Counted from the first letter of the stretch, positions 43,538 to 52,189 are shown. The stretch is DNA of 58,264 nt from Collinsella aerofaciens (GCF_015670795.1 NZ_JADPCJ010000014.1:1-58264), one strand, 5' to 3'. Numbers and translations: made by a program. The notes: a model not told the origin generated them from the letters alone.

Positions 43538-44506
43538 ATGAACGCACACGATCTGATCAAAGAGGCAATTGCCGAGAAGGGCAAGTTCGACAGCGTCTAC
43601 TGGATTGCTTGCGGTGGCTCCATGATCGATTTGATCCCGGCCCATGAGCTTCTGCAGCGCGAGGCAACCACCTTCACTTCGTATATCTATACGGCTCGCG
43701 AGTTCGATATCATGCGTCCGCGTCGTCTGGGCGAGAAGTCCCTGGTCATCGCTTGTAGCCACAGTGGCAACACCCCCGAGGTCGTCGAGGGCTGTGAGAT
43801 TGCCCTTGCTGCCGGCGCTACGGTGATCGCCCAGACCGACAACGCTGGATCCAAGATTGACTCCGGCAAGTGGACCACGTGGGTCTACCCGTGGGGCGAG
43901 GGCGTGCCGCAGGCCGAGGTCCCCGCTGGCATTTCGCTGTCGCTTGCGGCCGAGCTGCTCGATCAGCAGGAGGGCTACGCCGATCTTGCCGATATGTATG
44001 CCGGTATTGCTGAGATGGATAAGATTCTTCCTCCGGCACGCGAGAAGGTAAATGCCGAGCTGGGCGATCGTTTTGCCAAGCTTTGCCAGGAGCACGAGTT
44101 CTTCTACATTCTGGGCAGCGGTCCCAACTTTAGCCAGACCTACGGTTTCGCTATCTGCTCTCTTATGGAGATGCAGTGGCAGCACTGCAGCTACATCCAC
44201 TCTGCCGAGTACTTCCACGGCCCCTTCGAGGCTACTCAGGATGGCGTTTTTTACTTCCTGCAGATGGGCTCCAGCGAGTGCCGTGCTATGGACGAGCGCG
44301 CCCTGGCGTTCCTTAAGACGCATACCGATACGCTGATGGTGCTTGATGCCAAGGAGTACGGTATGGAAGCCGTGCCGGCGAGCGTCCGTGCCTATCTGGA
44401 CCCGGTGCTGTTCTACGCCATGAACTGCGAGCTGCGCGCCGCACGCGGCAAGGTGTTTGATCACGATCCCGATTTCCGCCGCTATATGGGTGTTGTCGAG
44501 TACTAG
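43538..44506 (+). CDS. frlB: FrlB-like fructoselysine-6-phosphate deglycase (SIS domain)
   Basis: 322 residues. Two SIS domains: SVYWIACGGSMIDLIPAHEL and CSHSGNTPEVVEGCEIALAA in the first, YILGSGPNFSQTYGFAICSLMEMQW and SAEYFHGPFEAT in the second. This is the FrlB branch, which splits fructoselysine-6-phosphate to glucose-6-phosphate and lysine. Catalytic His/Glu region EYFHGPFE is intact. AGAAAGGA precedes the ATG. Glucose-6-phosphate can enter glycolysis directly. Confidence 0.92.
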   Translation: MNAHDLIKEAIAEKGKFDSVYWIACGGSMIDLIPAHELLQREATTFTSYIYTAREFDIMRPRRLGEKSLVIACSHSGNTPEVVEGCEIALAAGATVIAQTDNAGSKIDSGKWTTWVYPWGEGVPQAEVPAGISLSLAAELLDQQEGYADLADMYAGIAEMDKILPPAREKVNAELGDRFAKLCQEHEFFYILGSGPNFSQTYGFAICSLMEMQWQHCSYIHSAEYFHGPFEATQDGVFYFLQMGSSECRAMDERALAFLKTHTDTLMVLDAKEYGMEAVPASVRAYLDPVLFYAMNCELRAARGKVFDHDPDFRRYMGVVEY

Positions 44507-44520
44507 AAGGGGCAAAGGCC

Positions 44521-45384
44521 ATGGCATTTAACGTTAACGCGCTCGGATTTGGCGACAACGTCGTCGATCGCTACGAGCATATCCACACCATGTATCCCGG
44601 CGGCAATGCGGTGAACTTCGCCGTTTATGCCAAGAAATGCGGTGCCGCACGCTCTGCATACATGGGCATTTTTGGCAATGACGCCGCTGCCGAGCATGTC
44701 ATTGCAAGCCTCGAGGATGAGGGTATCGAGCTTGACAAGTGCGAGCAGATGATTGGCGAGAACGGGGCGGCTCGCGTGACCGTCGTTGACGGTGACCGTG
44801 TCTTCCTTGGCTCCAACGAGGGCGGTATCCGTGGCGATGTGCGCTATGTCCTTGATCGCTTTGACCTTGCGTACATGAAGCAGTTCGATGTGGTTCATTC
44901 GGGCAACTACTGCTTTACCGAGCGCGAGCTGCCCAAGTTGAAGGCTGCGGGCGTCACGGTCTCTTTTGACTTTTCGGACGACTCCACCGACGAGTACTAC
45001 GAGCAGATTGCGCCCTACGTCGATTTCGCTTTCTTTAGTGCGGCGGATGCCGCGAGCGAGGACGAGATTCGCGAGCGTCTGGCATGGGTGAAGGGTCTGG
45101 GTCCGCGTTTTGTGTCGGCTACGGCGGGCGCCGAGGGCTGCATTGCTTACGACGGCGAGCGTTATTACCGCCAGCTGGCTAAACCGGTGACGGACATGAA
45201 GGACACCATGGGGGCGGACGACTCGTTCCTCACCTCGTTTTTGATGTGCTATCTCGATTCCGTCAAGCGTGGTGAGGATGGCGCCGAGGCCATCGAGCGC
45301 GCGCTCGACTTTGCTGCTGGGTTTGCTTCGACCGTGTGCGGCATGGAAGGTTCTTGGGGCCACGGAGCACCAATCGTCGAATAG
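44521..45384 (+). CDS. frlD: FrlD-like fructoselysine 6-kinase (PfkB family)
   Basis: 287 residues. PfkB/ribokinase fold: GFGDNVVDRY, YPGGNAVNFAVYAKKCG, SFDFSDDST and the catalytic region DTMGADDSF (228-236). The usual DTxGAGD has Asp in place of the second glycine (D233) before the catalytic base D234; a similar short active site is used by FrlD. It phosphorylates the sugar-amine so that FrlB can cleave it. AGAAGGGG precedes the ATG, 14 bases after frlB. A large hairpin follows. Confidence 0.91.
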   Translation: MAFNVNALGFGDNVVDRYEHIHTMYPGGNAVNFAVYAKKCGAARSAYMGIFGNDAAAEHVIASLEDEGIELDKCEQMIGENGAARVTVVDGDRVFLGSNEGGIRGDVRYVLDRFDLAYMKQFDVVHSGNYCFTERELPKLKAAGVTVSFDFSDDSTDEYYEQIAPYVDFAFFSAADAASEDEIRERLAWVKGLGPRFVSATAGAEGCIAYDGERYYRQLAKPVTDMKDTMGADDSFLTSFLMCYLDSVKRGEDGAEAIERALDFAAGFASTVCGMEGSWGHGAPIVE

Positions 45385-45427
45385 CCGAGCGGTCCCGGGG
45401 AGGTGCGGGTGCCTCCCCGGGACTCGG
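45385..45427 (+). terminator. Hairpin at the end of the frl-like operon
   Basis: GTCCCGGGGAGG (45392-45403) pairs with CCTCCCCGGGAC (45412-45423), extended by CCGAG (45385-45389) with TCGG (45424-45427). No T-tract follows. The hairpin 45482-45493/45507-45518 inside the next element may help to end transcription. Confidence 0.6.
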
Positions 45428-45430
45428 TGT

Positions 45431-45653
45431 GCAAAAAATGCCAAATATGAGTACTGTGACTAATTTAGTCGCAGCAAAATCAACCCCTTCAGATGTGATT
45501 TGAGCGTCTGGAGGGGTTTAAGATTTGCGAAAACGCAGGATGAATGACTGTAAAAGCTTTAATTAGCGGACAATCGAGGATTATTCTGGCGGTTGGGAAG
45601 TTAAAAGTAATGTATCCATTCCGGTAGCAGTACTCATATTTGGCATTTTTTGC
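45431..45653. mobile_element. MITE-like element with 26-bp terminal inverted repeats
   Basis: Perfect inverted repeats at 45431-45456 and 45628-45653 enclose 171 bases without a gene. The interior holds a 12-bp hairpin (45482-45493 with 45507-45518). Size and structure fit a non-autonomous transposon. I see no clear target duplication: flanking bases are GGTGT and CCACA. It lies between frlD and the convergent tatD, ending ten bases before the tatD stop. Confidence 0.7.
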
Positions 45654-45662
45654 CCACAGGGG

Positions 45663-46445
45663 TTAGCGAAGGTCAAATACAGAGCGCGCATTTGCTAAAA
45701 CTGCCGACTCAATGTGCTTAGCGTCACAGTTTTTGAGTGAGGCAATGCGCATCGAGGTCCTTGTGAGCGATCTGATGAGCGACTGTGCGCTTGTTTCTGT
45801 GTTTGGCTCGGCTGGCGCATCGGTCTCGAGCAGTAGACGGTCGAGTGGAATCTGTCGGGCATATTCGCGTCCACGTTTAGACGCAAGCATGCGTTCGTTG
45901 ACGGAAAAACTACAGCCCGCATTACGCGCGCGGGCGAGTTCGTCCGAAGTGCCGCTAAACCAGTGGAAGATGATAGCGGGGGAGTCGGAGTTTGGGATGA
46001 GTAGTCCATGCGATTCGAGGACGTCCAGTACGGCTCCTGCCGAACGAACGGCGTGAATTGATATCACACGCCCGACAAGAGGATGCTGCACGAGCGCATC
46101 GCAGAGCCGGTCAAGCGCCTGTATTTGTAGCGGCTCGCTTCCTGCAAAGCGTGCGGAAAAGTCGAGTCCCACCTCGCCGATGTAGCGCTCTTGGGCAGCA
46201 ACTTCGCAAAGCAGATCGACTTCGGCAGGACCGCAGCGGCCGTCGGCGAGCCACCAGGGGTGAAGCCCAACGCCGGCGATGATGCCCGGGTGGCGACGAG
46301 CGCGCTCGTTTGCGGCCGAAAAGTCGCGTGGATCGACGTCGCAATCAAATAGACCCAAGCCCAGCGCCGTTGCCTCATCGGCAACGGCGTCCGGGTGGGC
46401 CATTAAATCAAGATGGCAGTGTGCATCAAATAACCGGGGCTCCAT
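45663..46445 (-). CDS. tatD: TatD-family metal-dependent hydrolase
   Basis: 260 residues. DAHCHLDL (first metal pair), GVGLHPWW, IGEVGLDFSARF (metal Glu), ISIHAVRSAG, IFHWFSGTSDE and LLETDAP (metal Asp) match TatD nucleases, which have been described as 3'-5' DNA exonucleases and deoxynuclease repair enzymes. It follows tcdA on the same strand, 14 bases after its stop. Its 3' end meets the MITE-like element. Confidence 0.92.
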   Translation of the reverse strand: MEPRLFDAHCHLDLMAHPDAVADEATALGLGLFDCDVDPRDFSAANERARRHPGIIAGVGLHPWWLADGRCGPAEVDLLCEVAAQERYIGEVGLDFSARFAGSEPLQIQALDRLCDALVQHPLVGRVISIHAVRSAGAVLDVLESHGLLIPNSDSPAIIFHWFSGTSDELARARNAGCSFSVNERMLASKRGREYARQIPLDRLLLETDAPAEPNTETSAQSLIRSLTRTSMRIASLKNCDAKHIESAVLANARSVFDLR

Positions 46446-46459
46446 CTCGGTGCGCTCCG

Positions 46460-47257
46460 CTAGTCTAGGCGCTGGCCATCGGCGCGCACGCGCTCGATGC
46501 CGCGACCGCTGATCTGGCGGATAACCTCGCCGGCGATCATCTGACCCATGATGGGCGGCATAAAGCTGGCGGTTCCCAGCTCGGTGCGCTCGTGGATGTT
46601 GGAAGGATCGCGGGGCTGTGTCTTAACCGATTCCTCGCAGCTAAACAGTACATGCAGGCTCTTGATTCCGCGCTTCTTGCATTCTTTGCGCATAATGCGG
46701 CTCATGGGGTCACGTACCGTATCGAAGATGTCGGCAAAGCGGAGGCACTCGGGATGGAGCTTGTTGGCCCCGCCCATGGAGCTAACCAAACGAATGTCGT
46801 GGTCCTGAGCATATTTGGCAATGGTGAGCTTGGCCGAGATGGTGTCGATGGCGTCGACGACGTAGTCGAGCTTGCCGTCCGTCTGCTCCAAAACGCTCGC
46901 AAAGAACTTGTCGATGTTGTCGCTCAGCAAGTATTCAGTTCGCTTGATAACGGTTGCGGCGGGATTGATATCGCGAATCATGGCTTCCATCACGTCTACC
47001 TTGCGCTTGCCGACGGTGCTGTGAAAGGCGATGGCCTGGCGATTGATATTGCTGGGCGCGATGATGTCCTTGTCCAGAATGACGAAATGACCAATGCCGC
47101 CGCGGGCAAGTGCCTCGCAGCAGTTAGAGCCCACGCCTCCGCAGCCGAGTACCAGCACCGTGGCGTTGGCGAGTTTATTAAGTGCCTCGCGGCCCATGAT
47201 GATCTCGAGCTTGGTGTCGCGTGTCTCGATGAGAGTTGCGGCTGTGGTTTCGGCCAT
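46460..47257 (-). CDS. tcdA: tRNA threonylcarbamoyladenosine dehydratase (ThiF/E1-like)
   Basis: 265 residues. E1-like fold: nucleotide motif VLGCGGVGSNCCEALARGGIG, DKDIIAPSNINRQ with the conserved Arg, DYVVDAIDTISAKL, and the C-terminal STELGT/FMPPIMGQ-like helix GTASFMPPIMGQMIAGEVI. It matches TcdA (CsdL), which cyclises t6A to ct6A in tRNA using ATP. ATG 47257 fits GGAGG with a seven-base gap better than ATG 47263. Confidence 0.93.
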   Translation of the reverse strand: MAETTAATLIETRDTKLEIIMGREALNKLANATVLVLGCGGVGSNCCEALARGGIGHFVILDKDIIAPSNINRQAIAFHSTVGKRKVDVMEAMIRDINPAATVIKRTEYLLSDNIDKFFASVLEQTDGKLDYVVDAIDTISAKLTIAKYAQDHDIRLVSSMGGANKLHPECLRFADIFDTVRDPMSRIMRKECKKRGIKSLHVLFSCEESVKTQPRDPSNIHERTELGTASFMPPIMGQMIAGEVIRQISGRGIERVRADGQRLD

Positions 47258-47484
47258 AGACATCCTCCGATGGGGAAGCGAATCGTGTTTTAGCTATCGC
47301 CATTATAGGTATTATTACGATTCCATTTGAACCCTTGGGGTTTGTTGAAATGGGATCGGGATTCGCATAAGATTGAAGCAGATGGCGCCCGTTGCCGCGG
47401 GTTAGCCAACTCCAAAACACGTTTGTAGCGTGAGAAGTGGCCGTCTTCGCATTACGCGGGGGCGGCTATTTTTTGAGTGTAAGA

Positions 47485-47508
47485 TTAGATAATTAGACAA
47501 ACATCTAA
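47485..47508. promoter_or_regulatory. ArsR-type operator
   Basis: TTAGAT (47485-47490) and ATCTAA (47503-47508) form an inverted repeat around 12 bases, in the AT-rich promoter about 50 bases before the arsR-type gene. ArsR autorepressors commonly bind 12-2-12-like AT-rich repeats. Confidence 0.55.
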
Positions 47509-47556
47509 ATATAGAGTATAGTGTGCACGTCATGAGAGATGATGAGAGGAGGTCCT

Positions 47557-47835
47557 ATGCCGGGAGAGGGTTTTAAGGCGCTTGCCGATCCAACGCGACG
47601 GCGCATTTTGGAGTTGCTACGCGAGGGCAATTGCACGGCGGGGGAGCTTGCCGAGCATTTCGATATCAGTAAGCCGTCGCTGAGCCATCACTTGGCGACG
47701 CTCAAAAACGCCGGGTTGGTGACCGACGAGCGCCATGGCCAAAACATCGTATACAGCTTAAACACCACCGTCATGCAGGATTTAATTGGCTGGTTTATGG
47801 GCTTTACAAACACGGAAGGTGATAAGGATGAATAA
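47557..47835 (+). CDS. ArsR-family autorepressor (SdpR-like)
   Basis: 92 residues. Winged helix: FKALADPTRRRILELLREG, CTAGELAEHFDISKPSLSHHLATLKNAGLV, RHGQNIVYSLN. No metal-binding CxC is present, so it is the SdpR type that represses itself with the SdpI partner. GAGGAGG precedes ATG 47557. Its stop overlaps the sdpI start by eight bases. Confidence 0.92.
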   Translation: MPGEGFKALADPTRRRILELLREGNCTAGELAEHFDISKPSLSHHLATLKNAGLVTDERHGQNIVYSLNTTVMQDLIGWFMGFTNTEGDKDE

Positions 47836-48532
47836 CGAAAACAAGGGCATTCACCCCACGGGGGTATCGTCGCGCGTGTGGATTGCGCTGGTCGCTCTGT
47901 GCGTCGCCAATGTCGTAGCGCACCTCATGGTGATGCCGAGCTTGCCGGCGCAGATCCCCACGCACTGGGGAGCGAGCGGCGCCGTCGACGGTTGGGGTCC
48001 TAGCTGGATGGCATCGGCGCTCGGCGCGTTGCCGCTGGCGCTTCTCGCAATGTTCTGCGTGGTGCCGCGCATCGATCCCAAAGGTGAGGCATATCGAACC
48101 TCGGGCAAGTTCTATCAGGGCTTCGTAATCGCCTTCACCTTGTTCATGTGCGCCATAAGCTGGTTGGGTGAGCTTACGGTCTGGGGCGTGGTGCCGGCGG
48201 TCGGTTCGGTCAACGTGCTGATTTCCGGTGCTATCGGTTTGCTGTTCATCGGCGTAGGCAACTACTTGCCGCGTGTGAAGCAGAACTATACGCTCGGTAT
48301 CAAGACGCCCTGGGCACTTGCCGATCCCGAGAACTGGCGCCGTACGCAGCGCTTTGGCGGTGCCTGCTTTATGGTGCTGGGTGTTGGCCTGATTGTGATG
48401 GGCGTGGCGGGTGCGGTGCTTTCGAGTGAAGTCGTCGCCGCGGTGATTGCGGTTCTGGCGTTTGGTTCGGTCGGAGCCGTCTACGTCTACTCGTATCTGC
48501 TGTGGCGCAAATCGCAGCGAGCCGCTCGTTAA
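47828..48532 (+). CDS. sdpI: SdpI/DUF1648-family membrane protein
   Basis: 234 residues, six predicted helices. The DUF1648 motif MPSLPAQIPTHWGASGAVDGWG is followed by the SdpI signature VGNYLPRVKQNYTLGIKTPWAL..NWRRTQRFGG. In Bacillus subtilis SdpI confers immunity to the SdpC toxin and sequesters SdpR at the membrane. No toxin gene is next to it, so it may protect against outside toxins. It is translationally coupled to the arsR-type gene. Confidence 0.93.
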   Translation: MNNENKGIHPTGVSSRVWIALVALCVANVVAHLMVMPSLPAQIPTHWGASGAVDGWGPSWMASALGALPLALLAMFCVVPRIDPKGEAYRTSGKFYQGFVIAFTLFMCAISWLGELTVWGVVPAVGSVNVLISGAIGLLFIGVGNYLPRVKQNYTLGIKTPWALADPENWRRTQRFGGACFMVLGVGLIVMGVAGAVLSSEVVAAVIAVLAFGSVGAVYVYSYLLWRKSQRAAR

Positions 48533-48597
48533 GGTTGCGGAAAACTAGCGTACGCAGTTCATGGTATGTTCTGGGGGATTTTTCCCAGGTAGTATTA

Positions 48598-48626
48598 GGG
48601 GGTATGGGCAACCATGCCCCTTTTTT
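48598..48626 (+). terminator. Terminator after sdpI
   Basis: GGGG..ATGG pairs with CCAT.CCCC (48598-48620), followed by TTTTTT. A second hairpin CTGGG/CCCAG lies at 48571-48588. Confidence 0.75.
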
Positions 48627-48717
48627 CGTTAAGTTTCAGAGCTGGTTTCCTCATTTCGTTTCCACTAAAGCGAATCAAGAATAGAGAAACAGCAGGTAGA
48701 AAGGATAAAACAGGCAA

Positions 48718-50397
48718 ATGGCAGAGTTCATCTACCAGATGTATCAGGCTCGTAAGGCCCATGGCGACAAGGTAATCCTTGACGACGTGACCCTGAGCTT
48801 CTACCCCGGTGCCAAGATCGGCGTTGTGGGTCCCAACGGCATGGGCAAGTCGACCCTGCTCAAGATCATGGCCGGCATCGAGGAGGTCTCCAACGGTGAT
48901 GCCAGGCTCACCCCCGGCTACACCGTGGGCATCCTGCAACAGGAGCCGCCGCTCGACGACGACAAGACCGTCATCGAGAACGTGCGCATGGCATTTGGCG
49001 ACATGATTGCCAAGGTCGATCGCTTCAATAAGATCGGCGAGGAGATGTGCGACCCGGATTGCGACATGGACGCCCTCATGGCCGAGATGGGCAAGCTCCA
49101 GGACGAGATCGACGCCGCCGACGGCTGGGATATCGATTCCAAGCTCGGCCAGGCCATGGACGCCCTGCAGCTGCCCGATTCCGACATGCCGGTCAACGTG
49201 CTCTCTGGCGGCGAGCGCCGCCGCGTGGCCCTGTGCAAGCTGCTGCTCGAGGCTCCCGACCTGCTGCTGCTCGACGAGCCTACGAACCACCTGGACGCCG
49301 AGTCGATCCTGTGGCTCGAGCACTTCCTGCACAACTACCAGGGCGCGGTGCTTGCCGTCACACACGATCGCTACTTCCTGGATAACGTTGCCGAGTGGAT
49401 CTGCGAGGTCGACCGCGGTCACCTCTATCCCTACAAGGGCAACTACTCCACGTATCTGGAGACCAAGGCCGCGCGTATCGAGGCGCAGGGTAGCCGCGAC
49501 GCCAAGCTCGCCAAGCGCATGGAGGCCGAGCTCGAGTGGGTACGCAGCTCGCCCAAGGCTCGCCAGGCAAAGAACAAGGCCCGTCTGGCTCGCTACGAGG
49601 AGATGGAGGCCGAGGCCCGCGCAAGCCAGAAGCTCGACTGGACCGATATCCGCATTCCCGTCGGCCCGCGTCTGGGCAACAAGGTTCTCGAGGCCCATCA
49701 TCTGCACAAGGAGTTCGATGGCCGCGTGCTCATCGATGACCTTTCGTTCACCCTGCCGCGTAACGGCATCGTGGGCGTCATCGGCCCCAACGGTGTGGGC
49801 AAGACCACGCTGTTCAAGACCATCGTGGGCCTGGAGCCGCTGACTTCGGGCGAGCTCGAGGTGGGCGAGACCGTCAAGATTTCTTACGTCGACCAGAACC
49901 GTTCCGGCATCGATCCTGATAAGAACCTGTGGGAGGTCGTCTCGGACGGCCTGGACCACATGATGGTCGGCGAGACCGAGGTTCCGAGCCGCGCTTATGT
50001 GGCGAGCTTTGGCTTTAAGGGCCAGGACCAGCAGAAGCGCGCTGGCGTGCTCTCCGGCGGCGAGCGCAACCGTCTGAACCTGGCGCTCACGCTCAAGCAA
50101 GGCGGCAACCTGCTGCTCCTCGACGAGCCCACGAACGACCTCGACGTCGAGACACTGTCCTCGCTCGAGGCGGCGCTGCTCGAGTTCCCGGGCTGCTCGG
50201 TGGTCATTAGCCACGATCGTATGTTCCTGGACCGCGTCGCCACGCACATCCTGGCGTGGGAGGGCACCGACGAGAATCCGGGCAACTGGTATTGGTTCGA
50301 GGGCAACTTTGAGGCCTATCAGGCCAACCGTATCGAGCGCCTGGGTGAGGACGCAGCCCAGCCGCATCGTATCCACCGTAAGCTGACGCGCGACTAG
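48718..50397 (+). CDS. ettA: Energy-dependent translational throttle ABC-F protein
   Basis: 559 residues. Two ABC domains with Walker A GPNGMGKST and GPNGVGKTT, signatures LSGGERRRVAL and LSGGERNRLNLAL, and Walker B LLLLDEPTN in both. The linker between domains (SSPKARQAKNKARLARYEEM) and the arm region after the first Q-loop match EttA, which binds the ribosomal E-site and gates entry into elongation according to ATP/ADP. There are no membrane domains. The ATG lies 18 bases after AGAAAGGA. Confidence 0.95.
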   Translation: MAEFIYQMYQARKAHGDKVILDDVTLSFYPGAKIGVVGPNGMGKSTLLKIMAGIEEVSNGDARLTPGYTVGILQQEPPLDDDKTVIENVRMAFGDMIAKVDRFNKIGEEMCDPDCDMDALMAEMGKLQDEIDAADGWDIDSKLGQAMDALQLPDSDMPVNVLSGGERRRVALCKLLLEAPDLLLLDEPTNHLDAESILWLEHFLHNYQGAVLAVTHDRYFLDNVAEWICEVDRGHLYPYKGNYSTYLETKAARIEAQGSRDAKLAKRMEAELEWVRSSPKARQAKNKARLARYEEMEAEARASQKLDWTDIRIPVGPRLGNKVLEAHHLHKEFDGRVLIDDLSFTLPRNGIVGVIGPNGVGKTTLFKTIVGLEPLTSGELEVGETVKISYVDQNRSGIDPDKNLWEVVSDGLDHMMVGETEVPSRAYVASFGFKGQDQQKRAGVLSGGERNRLNLALTLKQGGNLLLLDEPTNDLDVETLSSLEAALLEFPGCSVVISHDRMFLDRVATHILAWEGTDENPGNWYWFEGNFEAYQANRIERLGEDAAQPHRIHRKLTRD

Positions 50398-50406
50398 TAG
50401 CAAGTA

Positions 50407-50434
50407 GAAAGGCCGCCAGCAAGGGCGGCCTTTC
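50407..50434 (+). terminator. Terminator after ettA
   Basis: GAAAGGCCGCC pairs with GGCGGCCTTTC around a short loop and is followed by TTG. Confidence 0.8.
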
Positions 50435-50598
50435 TTGTAGCAATTGCACTGCAGCTATGCCCTGGCTGCTGGTTTGATTCATAATCAAAGTCATCTCTTT
50501 GGGATTAAAGCACGTTTTTGCTATGAGTGATTTTCTAATTCCGTTTAAAACGTAAAGATGTATTGGGTTACAAGGACATAAGCGAATCGAATTGAAAT

Positions 50599-50632
50599 AT
50601 AACCAGTGCTGTAACGTTACAAAAAAGGTTAT
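50599..50632. promoter_or_regulatory. Nested palindrome upstream of the papain-like protein
   Basis: TGTAACGTTACA (50610-50621) is a perfect 12-bp palindrome, inside ATAACC/GGTTAT (50599-50604 and 50627-50632). It ends 45 bases before the gene. It could be an operator or leader hairpin. The rest of 50435-50677 is AT-rich and shows no gene. Confidence 0.45.
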
Positions 50633-50677
50633 AGAATAGGAGTATCTTATAAGTCGCTCCTCTAGAAAGAAGAACAT

Positions 50678-51805
50678 ATGCTTTCGCGTCGTCGTTTTCT
50701 GCAACTTGTCGCGTCTTCAATTGTCGCCTTAGCCGCACGTCCGAAAGAGGTTTTTGCTTCGACGGGCAATATTGATGGTGAGCAGATACAATTTACTTCT
50801 GAAATTGCGCAAGAGCTTGCCGATAAATATATAAAGGGACTCCTCGGCTCTTCGTATACGCCTTCTGACCCTATTCCTTTTGTAGACGTTGATGGGTCCC
50901 CGCTTGGTTACATTGTTCCGGTTGTGACATCCAATAGAGCCGCGGGCTATTTGGTTTTAGATGCTTCAGATGATGAAATACTTACGGGATATCGTTTTGG
51001 AGACGGCTTAGTCAGCCCTATGGATCGGGGAGGAGATCTTGGTGTCGAGCCTTATTCTTTCAATAACCCAGTCGTAATGATCAATCCATTCGAATTCGGC
51101 GTGCAATCTTTGGACGGTTCAATAACAACAAATTGCGGAAGAACAATCCCGGCTGTTTCCATAGAAGGACGGCCTGTCGTTTTATCGAATAAACCTTCAA
51201 GCTGGAACGATGTTGTAATTTACGCAACTCAAATGCAGGATTACACAGTATCTGGATTTCGTTCCATTTCTCAGTTTATGTCATATGATGAAAGCGAGAT
51301 TAAGAGGCTTACCGCCCACTATGCTTGTATGGTGACGGCTTTTTCGAACGTTGCGGAACTGTATGGCATTGCCAATTTATATAGCGACCCTCCGCAATAT
51401 ATGCAGATATGGAATTACACCAATACCCATGCTCTTTCCGATGAAGAACAGACTGTTCCCGGTGTTGTTTTGGGCGGAACGCCGATTTCAACCTGTGCAA
51501 CGGGGTTTACAAATTACTGCGCAAGCAGAGGGAGTAATCTTATCGCTCGCACTGTCTCCTCCCCGGCTATCGTGAACATTCAAAATGAGATTAACTCTAA
51601 TAGACCGAATGTTTTACATGCGAGTTTGTACAACGGATCAGCCCATTCTGTAACAGCGGAGGCTTACGCCACACTTACTGGTAAGAAAACTGGAGAGACA
51701 AGGCAGATGATTGGCATAGCGGACGGCTGGAATTCATCCTTATCCTTCCTGAAGTATGATCAGAGTTATTATGCGTGGACTTATGGAACGACTTTTTCGA
51801 AGTAG
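50678..51805 (+). CDS. Tat-exported papain-like (C39-like) protein
   Basis: 375 residues. The start MLSRRRFLQLVASSIVALAA is a twin-arginine signal. Residues about 37-125 form a propeptide-like domain. The second half has the papain-like order: Cys217 in AHYACMVTAF, His323 in NGSAHSVTAEAY and an acidic/Asn site in GIADGWN (349-351). It may be a peptidase or an inactive relative; the substrate is unknown. Lower GC and different codon use from the neighbours suggest transfer. Its 3' end overlaps the lipoprotein gene. The ribosome site AGAAAGAAG is weak. Confidence 0.82.
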   Translation: MLSRRRFLQLVASSIVALAARPKEVFASTGNIDGEQIQFTSEIAQELADKYIKGLLGSSYTPSDPIPFVDVDGSPLGYIVPVVTSNRAAGYLVLDASDDEILTGYRFGDGLVSPMDRGGDLGVEPYSFNNPVVMINPFEFGVQSLDGSITTNCGRTIPAVSIEGRPVVLSNKPSSWNDVVIYATQMQDYTVSGFRSISQFMSYDESEIKRLTAHYACMVTAFSNVAELYGIANLYSDPPQYMQIWNYTNTHALSDEEQTVPGVVLGGTPISTCATGFTNYCASRGSNLIARTVSSPAIVNIQNEINSNRPNVLHASLYNGSAHSVTAEAYATLTGKKTGETRQMIGIADGWNSSLSFLKYDQSYYAWTYGTTFSK

Positions 51806-52175
51806 GACGATTCGTTTAGTCCTGTCTTTGGTGTTGATGGCTTTATTGGTGAGCTGTTCAACAAAAGAAGAGATGCCGCGCGGAGATTCCGGAGAAATGT
51901 CTGTGACAAACTCAGATTCATTGGAAATAGCTGGTGGGCATGCCGATGTGATGTTGCAAGGTAAAGGCATGCTTAGGTCGATTGATGCTGAAGACGCTGT
52001 CTGCTCAATAGAGGAATTAAAGACAGGTGAAACTGCATCGTACCGTGTTTCAGATAATGCTGCGAATATGATTGAGTCGATACCGATTGGAGCACAAGTT
52101 TCTTTTAGGTATTTTGCTCCGCAACTTGAGGAGGAGCTTGCTTCTCTGGTGTCTATATGCGCCGATGGCAACTAA
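51783..52175 (+). CDS. Small lipoprotein overlapping the papain-like gene
   Basis: 130 residues. The signal MERLFRSRTIRLVLSLVLMALLVSC has a lipobox-like LLVSC, so it is probably lipid-anchored outside the cell. The mature part is acidic with no family I recognise. It shares 23 bases in another frame with the upstream gene. Starts at 51756 or 51771 are also possible, as no clear ribosome site decides. The two genes are likely to act together, for example as protease and surface partner or inhibitor; this is inference. Confidence 0.65.
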   Translation: MERLFRSRTIRLVLSLVLMALLVSCSTKEEMPRGDSGEMSVTNSDSLEIAGGHADVMLQGKGMLRSIDAEDAVCSIEELKTGETASYRVSDNAANMIESIPIGAQVSFRYFAPQLEEELASLVSICADGN

Positions 52176-52189
52176 AAGGCCTGAATTCA

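Noticed and set aside
48595..50403. 602-codon open frame opposite ettA
   Set aside because: Antisense shadow of a well-conserved ABC-F gene; it also runs through the ettA leader and terminator.
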